Of a stretch of 64,000 nucleotides of DNA, positions 10,660 through 23,380 are shown one piece after another. Source of the stretch: Dasypus novemcinctus (Eukaryota; Chordata; Mammalia; Cingulata; Dasypodidae). Location: positions 620,001 through 684,000 of the forward strand of contig NC_080677.1 of NCBI RefSeq assembly GCF_030445035.2, written 5' to 3'. How positions within the stretch are numbered: position 1 is the first letter of the stretch; every line of letters begins with the position of its first letter. The notes under the pieces are model-generated. The model was not told the origin of the DNA and ran no database searches. It worked only from the letters and a program-made list of their open reading frames with translations. The position numbers and the translations under genes are program-made.

Positions 10660-13600
10660 CTCAGAGGAAGAAAAGATTAATTCCTTCTCCATGATCCTTT
10701 CAGTCTTGGAGGAGGTGCAGTTCAATCGCCTTTGGAATGGGGTTGACAAGAGAGAAAGAAGGGCAGGCACAAAGCAGTGCGTCGCAGCCCACAAGCCTTT
10801 GGTGCTGTTGGAGCACAAATTTCTAGGAGCAAGGAAGTTGCAGGAGAGGAAGCTAGAGAGGAAGACGAGTCAAGTCGTGATGGGCATTATGTGTACTTTG
10901 CTAAGGAATGTGTGTCTACCATGGGAGCCACCACCATGAGAAGGAAAGAGAAGAGCTTATACAGGAACTCTCAAAGACGGTCGCCCGGCAGAGTGCAAGG
11001 GGGGTGGGGGGAAGGAGATGCCTGAAGCCGGCGAGAAATGGCTGGGGGTACTGAACGCGTTCTGAAGCTTTAGACGCGCCGGGGACAATGCCCGGAGCGA
11101 GGCAACATCCTCTCAGTGGGGCAGAGACGGAGAGGCGGAGATGCAGTGCCCGGGGAGCTGGGGGTATACGTGGACACCCGAGAAGCTGAGTGGAGGTCTC
11201 CAGGGGCGCTTGTGGGCTCCAGGTGGGTGTGGGCGGACATGCAAGTGGCACGTGCTTGTTCTTGAGCACCGCTGAAATGCCCCTTGGGGCCTCCTGAATT
11301 TCTACGGGAAGGGCAAGCAGGATAGAAGATCCCAGGTGGAGGTAATGAGCAAAGAGAATTTGATTTTAAGTTCTATCCGCATGTCGGTAAATATTCTGGG
11401 GGAGAGTTGCCTTTTCCTTCTGTGGCTGAGACATAATGAAAGTTAAGTGTTTGTCACACAGTAGAGGATTTAATTCCCTCAAGTGAGACTTGGCTTCCTA
11501 TTATGAAAAAAAGTACTCCCTGAGATGAAGTAATTTGCCCAATAACACAACGCAGCCTCCTTGCTGCTTGTATGGAACACAAGCCTCTAGGCTTACTTTC
11601 CAAGTCTCTTTCCGCTAAATGGCAAGTCGTTATTGAATTTCTACTGGGAGCACAGTAGTCACTGGCACTGCTGAAACTCGAATACTGCTCCTTAATGAAA
11701 AAACACAGCATGTTTCTATAACATTTGTATAAAGATGTGGTTTTCAACAAACCAACCTAAAAAATACAGGGCAATATAGGTCCCTGTCTCTGCCCCCACT
11801 CCACTCCATTTATTTTTCCAAACCATAAAAATACACACAAAGCAATCCAATGACCTAGAAGTGCATCAGTCCAAAATGTGGACAAACCTATTTACATATA
11901 GACACCGGGAAAGACAGCATGAGGTTTGCATAAACATTACGAAGCCACGTGCTGTGTATTCTGAATTAAGTGCTCCACAAACATCATCACATCTGCTCTT
12001 CAAAAGTGACATTTCTTTTTTGTGGTATGTGGACAATTTTGCAATTATATATTGTGGGTTATTAACTTGTGCAAGCGATTCAAACCATATTTTCTTTATT
12101 ATAAAAAACAGCAATAAGTACCCACATGCTGAGTGTGTCGTTCCAGACACTTGAGGACTGTTAAACCCACACAGCCATCGCCCCGGAGCAGCCCCCGCTC
12201 CACAGCTCAGGCTGTCCAATATTCCATGAGCCACTTCAGTACAAAAAAAATCTATACGCTCTGCTAGAGGCAAGAAGGAAACGATCACAGAAGACAATCA
12301 GCAGAAATACACTGATGCTTTCTTCCCACCTTTCCTCTCAGAACTCTTACATTTCCCTGAGTGTTCACTGTGGCAACTACCGGTTCCCTATAGGCTAGGG
12401 AATTCCTTAAAACTCTCCTTCGTTTAAACAAAAACACACAGAAACAGGTGTTGATAGTTGTGCTGCAGAGGAAGGAGCCACAATTCCCAACAGCCAGATC
12501 CTTGGAGCAACAAGTAACTCAAAGCCTCTTTTATTCCCCCTGGATTTCCTGGGTGCTACTGTTTTCTTCGCCTGCACCCTGCTAAGAAGAATCCCCACGA
12601 CTCTGCTGTTCTCCTGAAGTACGACTGAGGTAGTTTCTGTCCTCTGCAACCTGATGAGCCCTCTTGAACACAAGTAGTGATTAATATGCAATGTACAAGG
12701 TTTGCCTACAGAGTGAGGAGCTCAGTGCCACAAACATTTCTTCCAATCATTGAAGAACTGTCCAGGCCTTGGCTCGACCGCCTGGGGAGCGGTCAGTTTC
12801 CTGAGACTGGAGGGGCTTACGCAGGAGCTGAAGGAACAGGTATGGACTGGGGAATGCCCAGCCACATGACACTGCCACGGCCAATTACGTCACCACGTAA
12901 TCAAGCCTTGTAAATAGGTGGCGACAGGCACGGTCAACTGTTCAAATATTAGACATAGATTAAAGGACAGATCTGGTATGTATCCCTGTTAGTACAAGGG
13001 AGGCTGGTGTGGCATCAGGCCTAGAGTAACAATGTATGAGTTGTATAGTTAGAGATTAAGATGAAGGGACAAATTATTACCTTCTTCTTTATGACTGGGA
13101 ACATTTCCCACTAATTATGAATATCAGAAATCGGCAAGCTCCTTTTCTTTCATCTCAATGAAAACAAATAGGTTACAGGGCATGGCAGGATTTGGCTTTA
13201 ATAGCCTTTTTTTTTTTAGAAAGATGAAAAGAAAAGGATTCTTCAAATGATGAAGAGGGTTCTACTTATTAAAAATATTCTTCATTAAAACAAATAGCCG
13301 ACACCTGGCTTCGAAGTCTGTGCTATTCCACCCACAGTTTTTCACCTTTTACAAAGTCATGTCAATAAGTTACCGAAACTAACCAAAGTGGATTTTACAG
13401 AGGAAAGTTTGACTTGAAACAGCTTTTACCATGATGTGCTTTTTCCAGCCAGAACTTGTTGTAAAATTACCAAGAAGCCTAAGCTTTAAAAAACAATGTT
13501 GCAAACACTTGATCCTCTCTGGGCAGTCTTCTTTCACTCCCAGTCACAGCAAACACAGGCTTCTTCCCTCTGTTTGCTTCTCTGGAAACTTTGACCCTCC

Positions 13601-14180
13601 TTTTAAATCCTTTGTTTTACTGTTTGTTTTCCTACAAGGCAATGATGTTCTCAAGGGCAGGGTCTGCTCTTTTACTATTCATTTTTGTTGTTATTGTTGC
13701 TTGCTTAGGATAATGAGTTTATTGCTGTTGGGAAAAAATGACTCAGTAACAACTGGAAAGTCAGATAATATAGAAAAAAATATAAAAAGCAGGACAAAAA
13801 ACTTTTATCAAATCCCATTACCGACAAATAGCTGTTTCTGGGATTAGGTTCACATTTTTCTAAGCACCTTTCAATATACAGTTGCAGATATAAAGATAGA
13901 AAAATAGATTAATTTTAGAAAAACGGACATATTACATATGCCATTTCAAAGTACATTACATTTAAGTTTACATTAACTTAAAAGAAACTAAAGTGAAACT
14001 GATAGAACCACAGAAACGTATTTTTTAAAATCACAGTTCTGAATAATCTCTTTAAGTTTTAAGACAACGGCTGTAAAATCTTTAAGAGGTTACAGTGGTT
14101 GTTTTTGGTTAACTAAACGTTTCAACCTTAGACTTTAGTTATTCATTCTCCCATAACTCCGCTTATTTCTTATTTCTATT
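10660..14180. other. Long unassigned stretch
   Basis: I see no exon, RNA gene or clear mobile element. 10990-11280 is GC-rich with several CpGs. Near 11970-12080 there are faint MIR-like phrases in antisense. The frames of 60-143 codons show no known domain. Regulatory or conserved non-coding sequence cannot be ruled out by eye. Confidence 0.4.
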
Positions 14181-14184
14181 ATTA

Positions 14185-15010
14185 TTTTTCAAAAATTTAA
14201 AAACTTATTTAGAGATAACTGTAGGTTCACACGCAGCTGTAAGAAATAATACAGAAAGCCTGTGTCCCCTTCACTCCCTGGTCCCAAAGGTAACATCTTG
14301 CACAATCGTAATACAATACACAACTGGGACATTTGCATTGATACATATCATACCGCTTGTTCAGATGTTACTAGTTGTACGTGCATTCATGTGTGTGTGT
14401 GTGTAAATTTGATCATATGCAACTTTATCAAATGTGTAGATTTGTGCGATTGCCAGCACCGCAAGATACAAGGCAGTGTTAACATAAAATGCTGCCCGTT
14501 AGAGCCATGGCCACCTCTTTTTCTTTCCTTTCCTCTAACCTCTTGCAACCAGGAATCTGTTCTCCATCCTGATGACTTTGTCATTTCAAGAATGTTATGT
14601 AATTGGAATCGTACAGTCTGCAGCCCTTGTGATGCCCTCACAATAATTTCCCGGAGGTCCATCCAAGTTGGTGCCTGCACCTGTAGCTTGTTCTTTGGGT
14701 GGCTGAGGAGGAAGCAGTGCTATGGAGGGCCACCGTTTTTTTAACCATTCACCTGCTGCAGGGTATTTGGTTTGTTTCCAGTTTTTGCCAATTACAAAGT
14801 TTCATGCACATTCATGTACAGATTCTTGTGCGAAATACCTAAATACCTGAGAGTGCAATTGTTGAATGGCATAGTAAATACATGCTAGAAACTGCCAGAT
14901 TCCAGAGCAGTTACACCTTTCTGCATTCCCCCACCATTTACTAGGGCTCTAATTTCTTTGCATCCTTGAGAACATTTCGTGCTATCGTTATATATTATTT
15001 CAAATTGCCC
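14185..15010 (-). mobile_element. Ancient L1M 3' UTR
   Basis: The complement of the L1M 3' UTR is legible: 'ACTTATTTAGAGATAACTG', CCTCTTGCAACCAGGAATCT and 'ATGTAATTGGAATCGTACAG'. A short (TG)n lies at 14389-14404. There is no coding capacity. Confidence 0.68.
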
Positions 15011-15830
15011 AAGGCTATAACATTTATTTACTTTCCTATTCACTACAATTGCTTCATTCCATAGTTATATACTTAAGTTACGTAGTCCACACCAATCTTC
15101 TTTTCCCATGGGAAATTCCGTTCCTGTGTGCTCTTTCTTGATTGGTCTTATGAATGGGTTTTATTAAGCCTTTCATTTTCATGCTTTCATTTTTAAAAAA
15201 TCTTATTTAAAAATATTATTGGTGCAGTAGTACCTAGATTTTTAGGTGGTTGAAAATATTTGTGGTCTTTACGTTTGAAGGTTAGGTTGAGTCTATGATA
15301 ATCCTGGTGGGCATTCTGCCATTTTTAGGGAAACTGACTCCCCCCTAAATATAACTTGCATTTTCTATCTGCATATGTTCATGATTCCTTGTATTGAAAT
15401 ACTGTCATTTCACTGTCTTGCTTGGATTTTCCTGAATGAGTTCACTCTGGGCCAGTCTGTATGGTCTGACATTTCTTCGTTTCAGAAAAGCTTTCTTGTA
15501 CCCTTGAATATTTTCTAGGTACCTTGTCCTGTTTTGTTCTTAAGAAACAACAGTTCATTTGCATCCTCCCTCTGATGGGAGCACCAGAAGTGGTGGGTTG
15601 TAACCACTCCTTCTCCCCTGACATTGCATGGCATTGAAATGGTCTTCATGGGGACAGTTTCCTGTCCATCTGGCCTCGCTGCATCCTGCACCTTTGATTC
15701 AAAGGCTGTTGCTTACGTGGCATCTGGTAGGGTCCCTAGGAGGGCATCCTCTATCCTTTTCCATCATATTTGTGTCTCCACCTTGGTGTACACAGCATTT
15801 TGCTGCTGTGAACTTCACTGTCTGTGGCCC
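15011..15830. other. Unassigned sequence
   Basis: It may continue the L1M fragment at its left end. The remainder, including the 105-codon frame at 15624, is unrecognised. Confidence 0.4.
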
Positions 15831-15833
15831 AAT

Positions 15834-16508
15834 ATATTAGTCAGGCAAAGGGGTGCTGATGCAAAGTACCGGAAATCTGTTGGCATTTATAAATATTTGT
15901 TTGGGGGTAGACACTTACAGTTACCAGGCTATAAAGCTTAAGTTACTTCCCTCACCAAAGTCTGTTGCCACATGTTGGGGCAAGATGAGAGCTGACATCT
16001 GCAAGGGTTCAGGCTTCCTCTAGCTCTTAAGGCTCCATGGTTCCTGCTTCTTCCAATATCAGCAGTAGGCTGGAATAAGTCTCATCTCTCTCCCTGGACT
16101 CATTTCTCTCCAGGCTCGGTGGCTCTGCTCTCTTCACAAGGTCAGCTGTAAACTCTCAGGCAAACAGCTCGTCTCTCTTCCCAGGGCCTCTGCAGTGTCT
16201 AATGGAGCCTTCTCTCTTTCCTTACCTATCTGCTTCTCTCTGTGTTTACTTCCTGGGGCTCCAGCTTTAAAACTTGGACTAACTCTTTTGCTGCGTTGTT
16301 TTCTCTGTGAGTCATTACCCACCCATGGGGTGGCGACTCAACGTCCTACTGCCATGTCCCAATCAATCAAAGCCTTAATCATCATTTAATCAAGAAAAAG
16401 TGAAGCCTCTGAATACAATACAATCTAATATGCCCAGAGGAAAAGACCAGTTCACAAACACAATACAATATCTATTTTTGGAATTCATAAACAATATCAA
16501 ACTACTAT
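15834..16508 (+). mobile_element. LTR-like high-copy repeat (xenarthran type)
   Basis: It opens with 'ATTAGTCAGGCAAAGGGGTG' and contains 'GTTGGGGCAAGATGAGAGC', CT-rich middle tracts, and a tail of AAT-rich 'ACACAATACAATATC' repeats. This architecture fits a long terminal repeat of an endogenous retrovirus or MaLR-like family abundant in xenarthrans. Ends are not precisely placed and no internal retroviral region adjoins it, so it is likely solo. Confidence 0.5.
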
Positions 16509-17369
16509 ACCCAGGATCTTGGAAAATGTTTGCATCATAAAAGTGGCATTTTCCCTGGTACCGCTCATCTTGTTTTGGTTGTGTTTGAAGTGGGTTAAGG
16601 GAGGAGAATGAAGCAAAATACCTTGCATGACCATCTTTATAGATAGGGCCCATGGCTTGTCTTCATCTTGCTTTCCTGGCACAGCATTGACACAGAGCTG
16701 GACAATCTATATTGAAAGACCGAAGAAATGACTAAAATGAATAAATAAATTATATTCTGTACTCAGGATGAATCATCAAGAATGATAATGACTGCAATCA
16801 GTTAAAAGTAATAACCAAGACTTGTTCTGATCACTGTGATTGGGTGACATGCTAAAGAAATTGTAGATATTTCTGGCCATTTTTAAAATTGTCCATACAC
16901 AAATCAAGTCAATAAACCATTACTAGTCCATTCCCACTGTGAAAAATGCTAAGGTAAGGGATCATTATGGTCCAGTAATTTGGGTCCTAAGAAAATGACC
17001 ATCTACATGAAGCTTCCAGGGTCTGCCACAGTTTAACTGCCATAATTCTACTGAAATTTCATGAGGAAAAAGAAATAAAAGAACCTCCTGGTGGCGAGAA
17101 TAATCTGATCAGCACAGCATCAGTTTCAGTGGTTTTTCTGATTGACATTTGACCTCTGCACTTGCCTGGATGCACAAGGTATCTGAGCTTTTATTTTCTG
17201 ATATCAGGAAAATCATGCTCAATAATTGCAAAGTTTAGAATCCTGAAATCCTTTTGTTTTACGTACAAAGTATTCAAATAAGTCTTTATTATGCTTCATA
17301 AATGTTAACTATTATGCTAACTAAAAGGTGAATGAACCAGTATATTCCTGGGGGGTCAAAGAGGTACAA
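16509..17369. other. Unassigned sequence
   Basis: No gene or clear repeat is recognised. Confidence 0.4.
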
Positions 17370-17910
17370 TCAGTGGAACAGGCAAGTATCTATTAAAGTT
17401 TAAATATGCCTTCCTTGCAAACCAGCAATTTAACCTCTAGATATAGACTTGATGGAAATTCATGCCCACGTACACCGAAATACATGCACAAAAATATTCG
17501 AGAAGGCAGAATTTCTTGTACTAGCCCCAAATTAGAAACAACCGAGAAGTTCCTGATGAGCAGAACAGATAGATAAATAGTAGGAATTCATGTACGGAAA
17601 TCCTTTCAATAATGAAAATGAATGAACTAGTGCTCCATGGTTGAATCTCACAAACATGATGTTGAGTGAGAGACCAGGCACAGAGGAACAGATACTATGG
17701 TGTGCATTTTCCGTAAAGGTCAGAAACAGGTAAAGTGCCTCTGTGGTCCGTAGAAGTCGCTCTGGTGGTCTCTTCACGTGGAGGAGGGGCTGAGTGGCAC
17801 ATCTGAGGGGTGGGCGACACTTGGTGATCATTTGCGAGTGTCCAGTGGGTTGTTCACTTACAATTTGTGCACTTTGTGTTATGTGCGCTATATAACCCAA
17901 TCAAAAGTTG
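17370..17910 (+). mobile_element. Ancient L1M, end of ORF2 and 3' UTR
   Basis: Sense-strand L1M phrases are present in order: 'CCAGCAATTTAACCTCTAG', 'TAGAAACAACCGAGAAGTTC', 'GAATCTCACAAACATGATGT' with 'GAGTGAGAGACCAGGCAC', then 'AATTTGTGCACTTTGTG'. Stops and indels disrupt the frame. Confidence 0.75.
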
Positions 17911-18544
17911 AAAAATGTTAATACAAATTAGCAGAATAGAGGCTTTGAGATGTGTGATGGTAAAGAGAAGGAAAACAGTGGTGGAAACAGACCTGGTGGT
18001 TGATGTGCGTGCCTGAGTGTGTGAGTGTATGTGTAAATGGATAAGGGTGGACAATCCAGGAACAGGAAAGGCACGTGAAGCAAAGGGACAACCTCTAAGA
18101 GAAATTCTAGTAACTACTAACTCTTCATAGTGCAACAGCTTTGCTGCCTGGGGCGAGGCGGAGATGGAGCACAAGGAAGCAAGGGGAGACACGAGGGGTG
18201 GGAAGTGAGACTATTTTAAAGGCATCTGCTGGTTGTTGTGTGGTGATCTAGTGATGAGAGGAGTTTTGTGGGGGAGAAATAGTTGGCTCGTTATTTTCAA
18301 AATTAATAGCATCACATCTATCTCTGAGAGGAGGGGAAAATTGCAAGTAATGAAATAGACAAATACAGTGGAAATTAAAAAGGAATTATGGGGAGATGAT
18401 TTTTAAAATATCAAAAAGCAATGACAAACAATAAAATATTCTTTAAAAAAATCACAGAAAACAAAGAAAAAACAAAAGAAGCAATGACAAAAACAAAAAG
18501 GATGAAACAGCAGTGTAAACATAAATAATAGATGGTATACCTAA
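17911..18544. other. Unassigned sequence
   Basis: No gene is seen. An A-rich tract lies at 18400-18500. Confidence 0.4.
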
Positions 18545-19095
18545 TAGTTACTGGAATAACACGGAGCACCTCGGCCATCATGCCCAGCGTGGCAGCAGCC
18601 TCTAAGATGGCCCCGTTAGTCCCACTCTCGGTATTCACAGCTTTATGCAGTCATCACCCGAGGGCAGGCTGGACCAACTGACTTAGTTCTGACCAAGAGA
18701 AGACAGCGGAAGTCAGATGTCACTTCTGAGGCCTGGTGGCGAAGCACTGTGGTTCCTGTCGGGCTACCTTCTGTTCCTCCCTTGGTCACTTGCTCTGAGG
18801 GAAACCCACTGCCCTTTGGAGAAGGCCACATGGAAAGGGACTGGCGCCTTCCGCCGACGGCTGTTGAGGCCTCTCGGCTGGCCACCTGGAGGGGGTCGGA
18901 AGCAGGTTCTCCCCCAGGGGCCTTGGAATGACTGGACCCCAGCCAGCCTGGACTGCAGCCTCCTGTGGGACCCTAAGCCAGAAACACCCAGACTAACCAC
19001 TCCCTAGTTTCTGACCCCCCAAAACTATGAGATAACAAGACACCTCATTTTGTGGGTGATTTGTTGAGCAGCAATAGATATGTGGCAGCTTAGTA
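18545..19095 (+). mobile_element. MLT1-like (ERVL-MaLR) LTR
   Basis: The 3' half has the characteristic run 'GACCCTAAGCCAGAAACAC', 'AACTATGAGATAACAAGAC', and 'GGTGATTTGTTGAGCAGCAA' with 'TAGATATGTGGC'. The GC-rich middle gives frames on both strands that are not genes. It shares its architecture with the copies at 47296 and 47931. Confidence 0.55.
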
Positions 19096-20150
19096 TGAAA
19101 GATGTTGATATCCATGAAAGACTGTCACATTGTGTTAAAAAATAAAATCCACCAAGACTCTGTTTGAAAGAAAAACTTAAAATTTGATAAAGAAAGTGGG
19201 AAAAGGGGATGAAGGAGTCATATCTAGTAAGTGGATAGAAGGGGAAAATTCATGTATAAAAATACAAATACAAATATACCTACCTTTACTGACTACAAAA
19301 ATATATTAGATTGAAAAAAATTATCTTTATTCATCACATTTTCTTTTTCACAATGTTCTGTTTCTTCATTTTCCTACAGTGACCATAATTTCTGATGAGA
19401 AAATGCAAGAAAGTAAAAAGTGTTTTCCCTCCCTCCTTCCCTCCCTCCCTCCCATCTTCCTTCTTTCATTCTTTCATCTCTTCTTCCACTCTTAAAAGTT
19501 GAGATCATTTCAAAGCCTTGGTGTTGAGCTTCTTTTCTCACCCTTTTGTCTTGATTCTTATAATTTCTTGCTTTCAAGCTTGGAAACCATGGCTCTTCCT
19601 CCCCATTCCGACCTCTTTTTGTCCTTTAGATATATGCCATTGAACTCTGTCTTCCTGGCTACAGTGGAGGCTGTTTTCAACAAACATTTCTATTTCTAAC
19701 ACACTAGTGCTGTGTGAGCAGATCTCTGGGAGAAAGCCCTCCTAGCTGACTGGATTTCAGCTCCTTTCTTTGTCACGGCTTCCTCCCGAAAACCATAATA
19801 AAGCTCCAGGCACTGCCTTGGACGACTGAATGTCAACTATACAGATGGAGGGGCTGGAAACAAAAAGCCCCCAAAATCAACACCCACGTATTAATTAACA
19901 GATTTGAGTCAAACTTAGATCACACAATACTTTTTAGTCCAACATAATTACGTGATTATCATGCTCATGTAATTATAAGACTGTAGAAGATTAGTTCAGA
20001 TGGATTTTTGTAAAAACAGATACAAAAACAGAATATTTGGGCATGATAATTGGTCAAAACCAGCATGTTCCTAGACAGCTAAATTAGTGGAAACAATAGG
20101 GGCTATGATTATAGAGAAATGCCTTGTTAGAATTTAATAATCGAGTGTTT
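19096..20150. other. Unassigned sequence with a pyrimidine tract
   Basis: No gene is seen. A (CCCT/CTTC)n pyrimidine run lies at 19424-19476. The rest is AT-rich and unassigned. Confidence 0.45.
19424..19476. repeat. Pyrimidine (CCCT)n microsatellite
   Basis: The run CCCTCCCTCCTTCCCTCCCT continues into TTCTTTCATTCTTTC. It is low-complexity DNA. Confidence 0.85.
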
Positions 20151-20154
20151 TTTT

Positions 20155-21000
20155 AACATTTTAATAATATTTAAACATTTTATTTTGAAATATTTTCATA
20201 CAGGTCAGTTACAAAAAGAACACAAACCCTATAGATAACTTCAACTAACTCCTACCCCCCAGATACTCAGATCCACCAATTTTAACATTTTGCCAATTCG
20301 CCGTTCTTCCTTCTCCCCTCCCTCCCTCCCTTCCTTTCTTCCTTCCTTCCATTTGCCTGCCTATTCATCAGTCCATTTTCTGATAGTTTCTGATAAGTTT
20401 CATGCTCCTTGAAACTTAATACTGCCATGTACATTTCCTAAAAGTGGGGATATTCACTTATGTAACCACCTTAAGTACAGGTGTCAAGGTCAAGAAATTG
20501 AACATTGATATAAAACTCAGCCTATAAACCAATTTTCACTTATGTCCCAATAATGTTCCTTTGAACCTCTTCTCCTCCCTTGCTGGTCCTATCCAGGGAC
20601 ATTTACTGAATTTAATTGTTGTAGTCTCTGTACTTTTTTTTTTTTTTTTTAATTGTAGGAGCATATATACAACATAAACTTTTGCATCCCAATCAGTCCC
20701 AAGCAATACCATTCAATGGAATTAATCATGTGCACAATATTGTGGTAGCCTCACCACCTTCCATTCTAAAGCTTCCCTGTCTCCCCCAAACAGAAGCCCT
20801 GCACCCACCATGCATCAACTCCCATCCCCCTGCCCTCACTCCTGGAAACCTGCACTCCAATTTCTGTCCCTATGAGCGTGCATATTCTCCAATATGCTAT
20901 GTAGTTACCTTGGGGCTAAATGTAACATCTTAAATCTCTAACAATCTCATTTGCTGTGATACCACTTAACTTCAGCAGAATACACAAACTATGTTCCTTA
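20155..21000 (-). mobile_element. Ancient L1M 3' ends (probably two pieces)
   Basis: 20155-20600 reads as the complement of the same L1M 3' UTR as 63485-63826: TTTTATTTTGAAATATTTTC, 'CAGTTACAAAAAGAACAC', 'GGGGATATTCACTTATGTAACC'-like sequence. A poly-T at 20634-20651 starts a second piece with L1M-like phrases to about 21000. A (CCCTCCTT)n tract is at 20312-20350. Confidence 0.62.
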
Positions 21001-21992
21001 CCCCTCAGATATCCCCTGCCTTTATGAAGGTCTTGCCACAAACTATGTGTTTATACATTATGAGTCCAGAATGACTGATTTATCATTACATTACATGTAT
21101 TTGCCCTTTAGATCCTGTAGGGAGTGAAAAGTGGAGTTACAAAACAAAAACACAATAGTCCTGCATTATTTACCCATGTCACAACCCTCACCAAGATCTT
21201 TATTCTTCGTGCAGCTTCGACCTGTTGTCCATTGTTCTTTCCTTTCAACCTGAAGAAACTTTTTTTAGTGTCCCTTGTAGGGGTAGTGTAATGGTGATAA
21301 ACTCCCTTAGCTTTGTTTATCTGTCCCTCATTTTTGAAAGACGATTTTGTCAGAGATAGAATTCTTGGTGGGCAATGTTTTGCTCTGTGCACTTTAAATA
21401 TGTTACCCCACTGCTTCTTGCTTTTCCATGGTTTCAGATGAGAAATCGACATCTGATCTTACTGAGGCTCCCTTGTACCAGGCACATTTCTTCCTCTTGC
21501 AGCTTTCGGAATTCTCTGTCTTTAGCATTTGACAGTATGATTTTAACATGGTGCATTGTGGGTCTTTTTGGGTATAATCTGCTTGGAGTTCGTTGGTCAG
21601 CTGGATGTGCATGTTCACTTCTTTTGTTCAATTTGGGAGCTTTCCAGCCGTTATTTCTTGGATAGTCTCTCCCCCCTTTCTCTTTTACTTTTGAGATTCC
21701 CACAGTGCACAGATACGCTTGATGGTGTCCCATTCATTGCTCAGGCTCTTTCACGTTCCTTCACTTCTTTCTATTCCTCAAACGGAATGATTTCATCTGC
21801 CCTGTCTTCAATCAGCTGTTGAACCCCTCCTGGGAATTTTAAATTTCCGTTACTATGATCTTCAGCTCTGTTTGGACCCACTTCATAATTTTCAACTCTC
21901 TATTATTTTCTCTTTGTGTTCATCTATCATTTTCCTGATTTCCTTTAGTTCTTTGTCCATGTTTTCCTTTAGCCTTTTGAGCATATTTGACT
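21001..21992. mobile_element. Ancient L1-lineage repeat (subregion uncertain)
   Basis: Phrases such as 'TTTTTGAAAGACGATTTTG', 'CCATGGTTTCAGATGAGAAA' and CTTGATGGTGTCCCATTCAT belong to an old interspersed repeat, probably of L1 origin (5' or inter-ORF region). It continues past the inverted duplication and SINE to about 22600. I am not sure of its strand or exact family. Confidence 0.5.
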
Positions 21993-22515
21993 CAGACCTG
22001 GGACATACCAGACAAAGATGTTTTAAAAAACAGTCCTAATAACTGGTGTGGGGTGTTATTAGGACTGTTGTTTTTTTTTAAATTTCTCTCCCCTTCCCCT
22101 GCCCCCGGTTGTCTGTTCTCTGTGTCCATTTGCTGCATTTCTTCTTTGTCCGCTTCTATTGTTATCAGTGGCATGGGAATCTGTGTTTCTTTTTGCTGTG
22201 TCATCTTGCTGTGTCAGCTCTCCGTGTGGGTGGCACCATTCCTGGGCAGGCTGCACTTTCTTTCGAACTGGGTAGCTCTCCTTACGGGGCGCACTCCTTG
22301 CGCGTGGGGCTCCCCTACGCGGGGACACCCCTGCGTGGCAGGGCACTCCTTGTGCGCATCAGCACTGTGCATGGGCCAGCTGCACATGGGTCAGGGATGC
22401 CCGGGGTTTGATCCTTGGACCTCCCATGTGGTAGGCGGACGCCCTAACCACTGGGCCAAGTCCGCTTCCCAGGACCATTTTTAAAAACGTCTTTGCCTGG
22501 TATGTCCCAGGTCTG
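21993..22515. repeat. Long inverted duplication, split by a SINE
   Basis: The left arm 21993-22037 and right arm 22471-22515 are inverted copies matching at 40 of 45 positions. The left arm runs on into an inner perfect hairpin: 14 bases at 22030-22043 pair with 22055-22068 around an 11-base loop. The DAS SINE sits between the inner hairpin and the right arm. Without the SINE the locus would be a single hairpin of about 52-base arms. Confidence 0.9.
22069..22470 (-). mobile_element. DAS SINE, full length
   Basis: The poly-T tail end is at 22069-22080 and the tRNA-like head is at the right (complement of GGGAAGCGGACTTGGCCCAG). Short imperfect duplications AGGACTGTT (22061) and AGGACCATT (22471) flank it. 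It belongs to the 'CTAACCACTGGGCCAA' subtype. It interrupts the inverted duplication. Confidence 0.92.
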
Positions 22516-23380
22516 GCTCACCTCATGGGTGGTTTCTAATGCTTAAATCCTCCCCTTCTGTTGAAACCTGGGCATTGGCACGTTTCCATGTGTTACGTCT
22601 GGATTGAGGCTCGGAGGCGTCTGGTCTTTGCACACTGACCTGTGCCAGCCCTCGCCCTCAGGACTTGCCCATACAGTGAGTGTAGAGAAGGGCTCTAGAA
22701 CGGCAGAGGGACCTCCATGGCCCTTCCTGGGCACGCCTCTTGTCTGGAGCATGCACATGTGGCCCTAGGAATTTTCCCATTTACACGGCTCCAAATGTCT
22801 CCTCTTCCCCAGGACACGGTTTCCTAAAGGCCCCAGGCACTGCACGGCGTGCCCTACAGCCAGCACCCCCTTGCCCTAGGCGGCGCGACTTGACTACTCT
22901 CCCACAGCGTTCTGCAGGGTGCTGGGAGCTGCCTTTTCCATGCAAGGCAAGTTCTGGGTCAGCGTGTCCCTCAAGCCACACCGAAAAGATTGGGCCAGAC
23001 ACACATGCTCGCAGCACGTACACAAGGGTGCTCTGCTCCCCCTGGACCTGGGACCCAGGGTCTTCTCTGGGAACACCGGTTTGCTCCACAGTGGGCTGGG
23101 CAGGGCTGAGGAAGGGCCATCCAGGGTGCCCGGAGGCCCTACTGCTTTTAAGCAGCCTTATCTTGATTCATCATTTTCCCTGATACTGCAGTGCTTTACA
23201 GTTTTCTGGAGCTTTGAGAAAGATGTTTCTGCCAGTTCTTGCTGGTTGTTCAAAGCTTCTGTGGGGCATGGAGCTCTAAAACATCATATTCCACATTCTT
23301 GATCAGGGCAGGGCCAAGGAAGCTACTCTTATCACCCACCTTTTACAGCTGAGGAAGCTTCAGAGAATGGGTGAAGCGTA
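22516..23380. other. Continuation of L1-like repeat, then unassigned GC-rich sequence
   Basis: 22516-22600 continues the ancient repeat. From there to 23280 the sequence is GC-rich, giving overlapping frames of 100-147 codons on both strands with no known domain. I do not call a gene. Confidence 0.4.
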
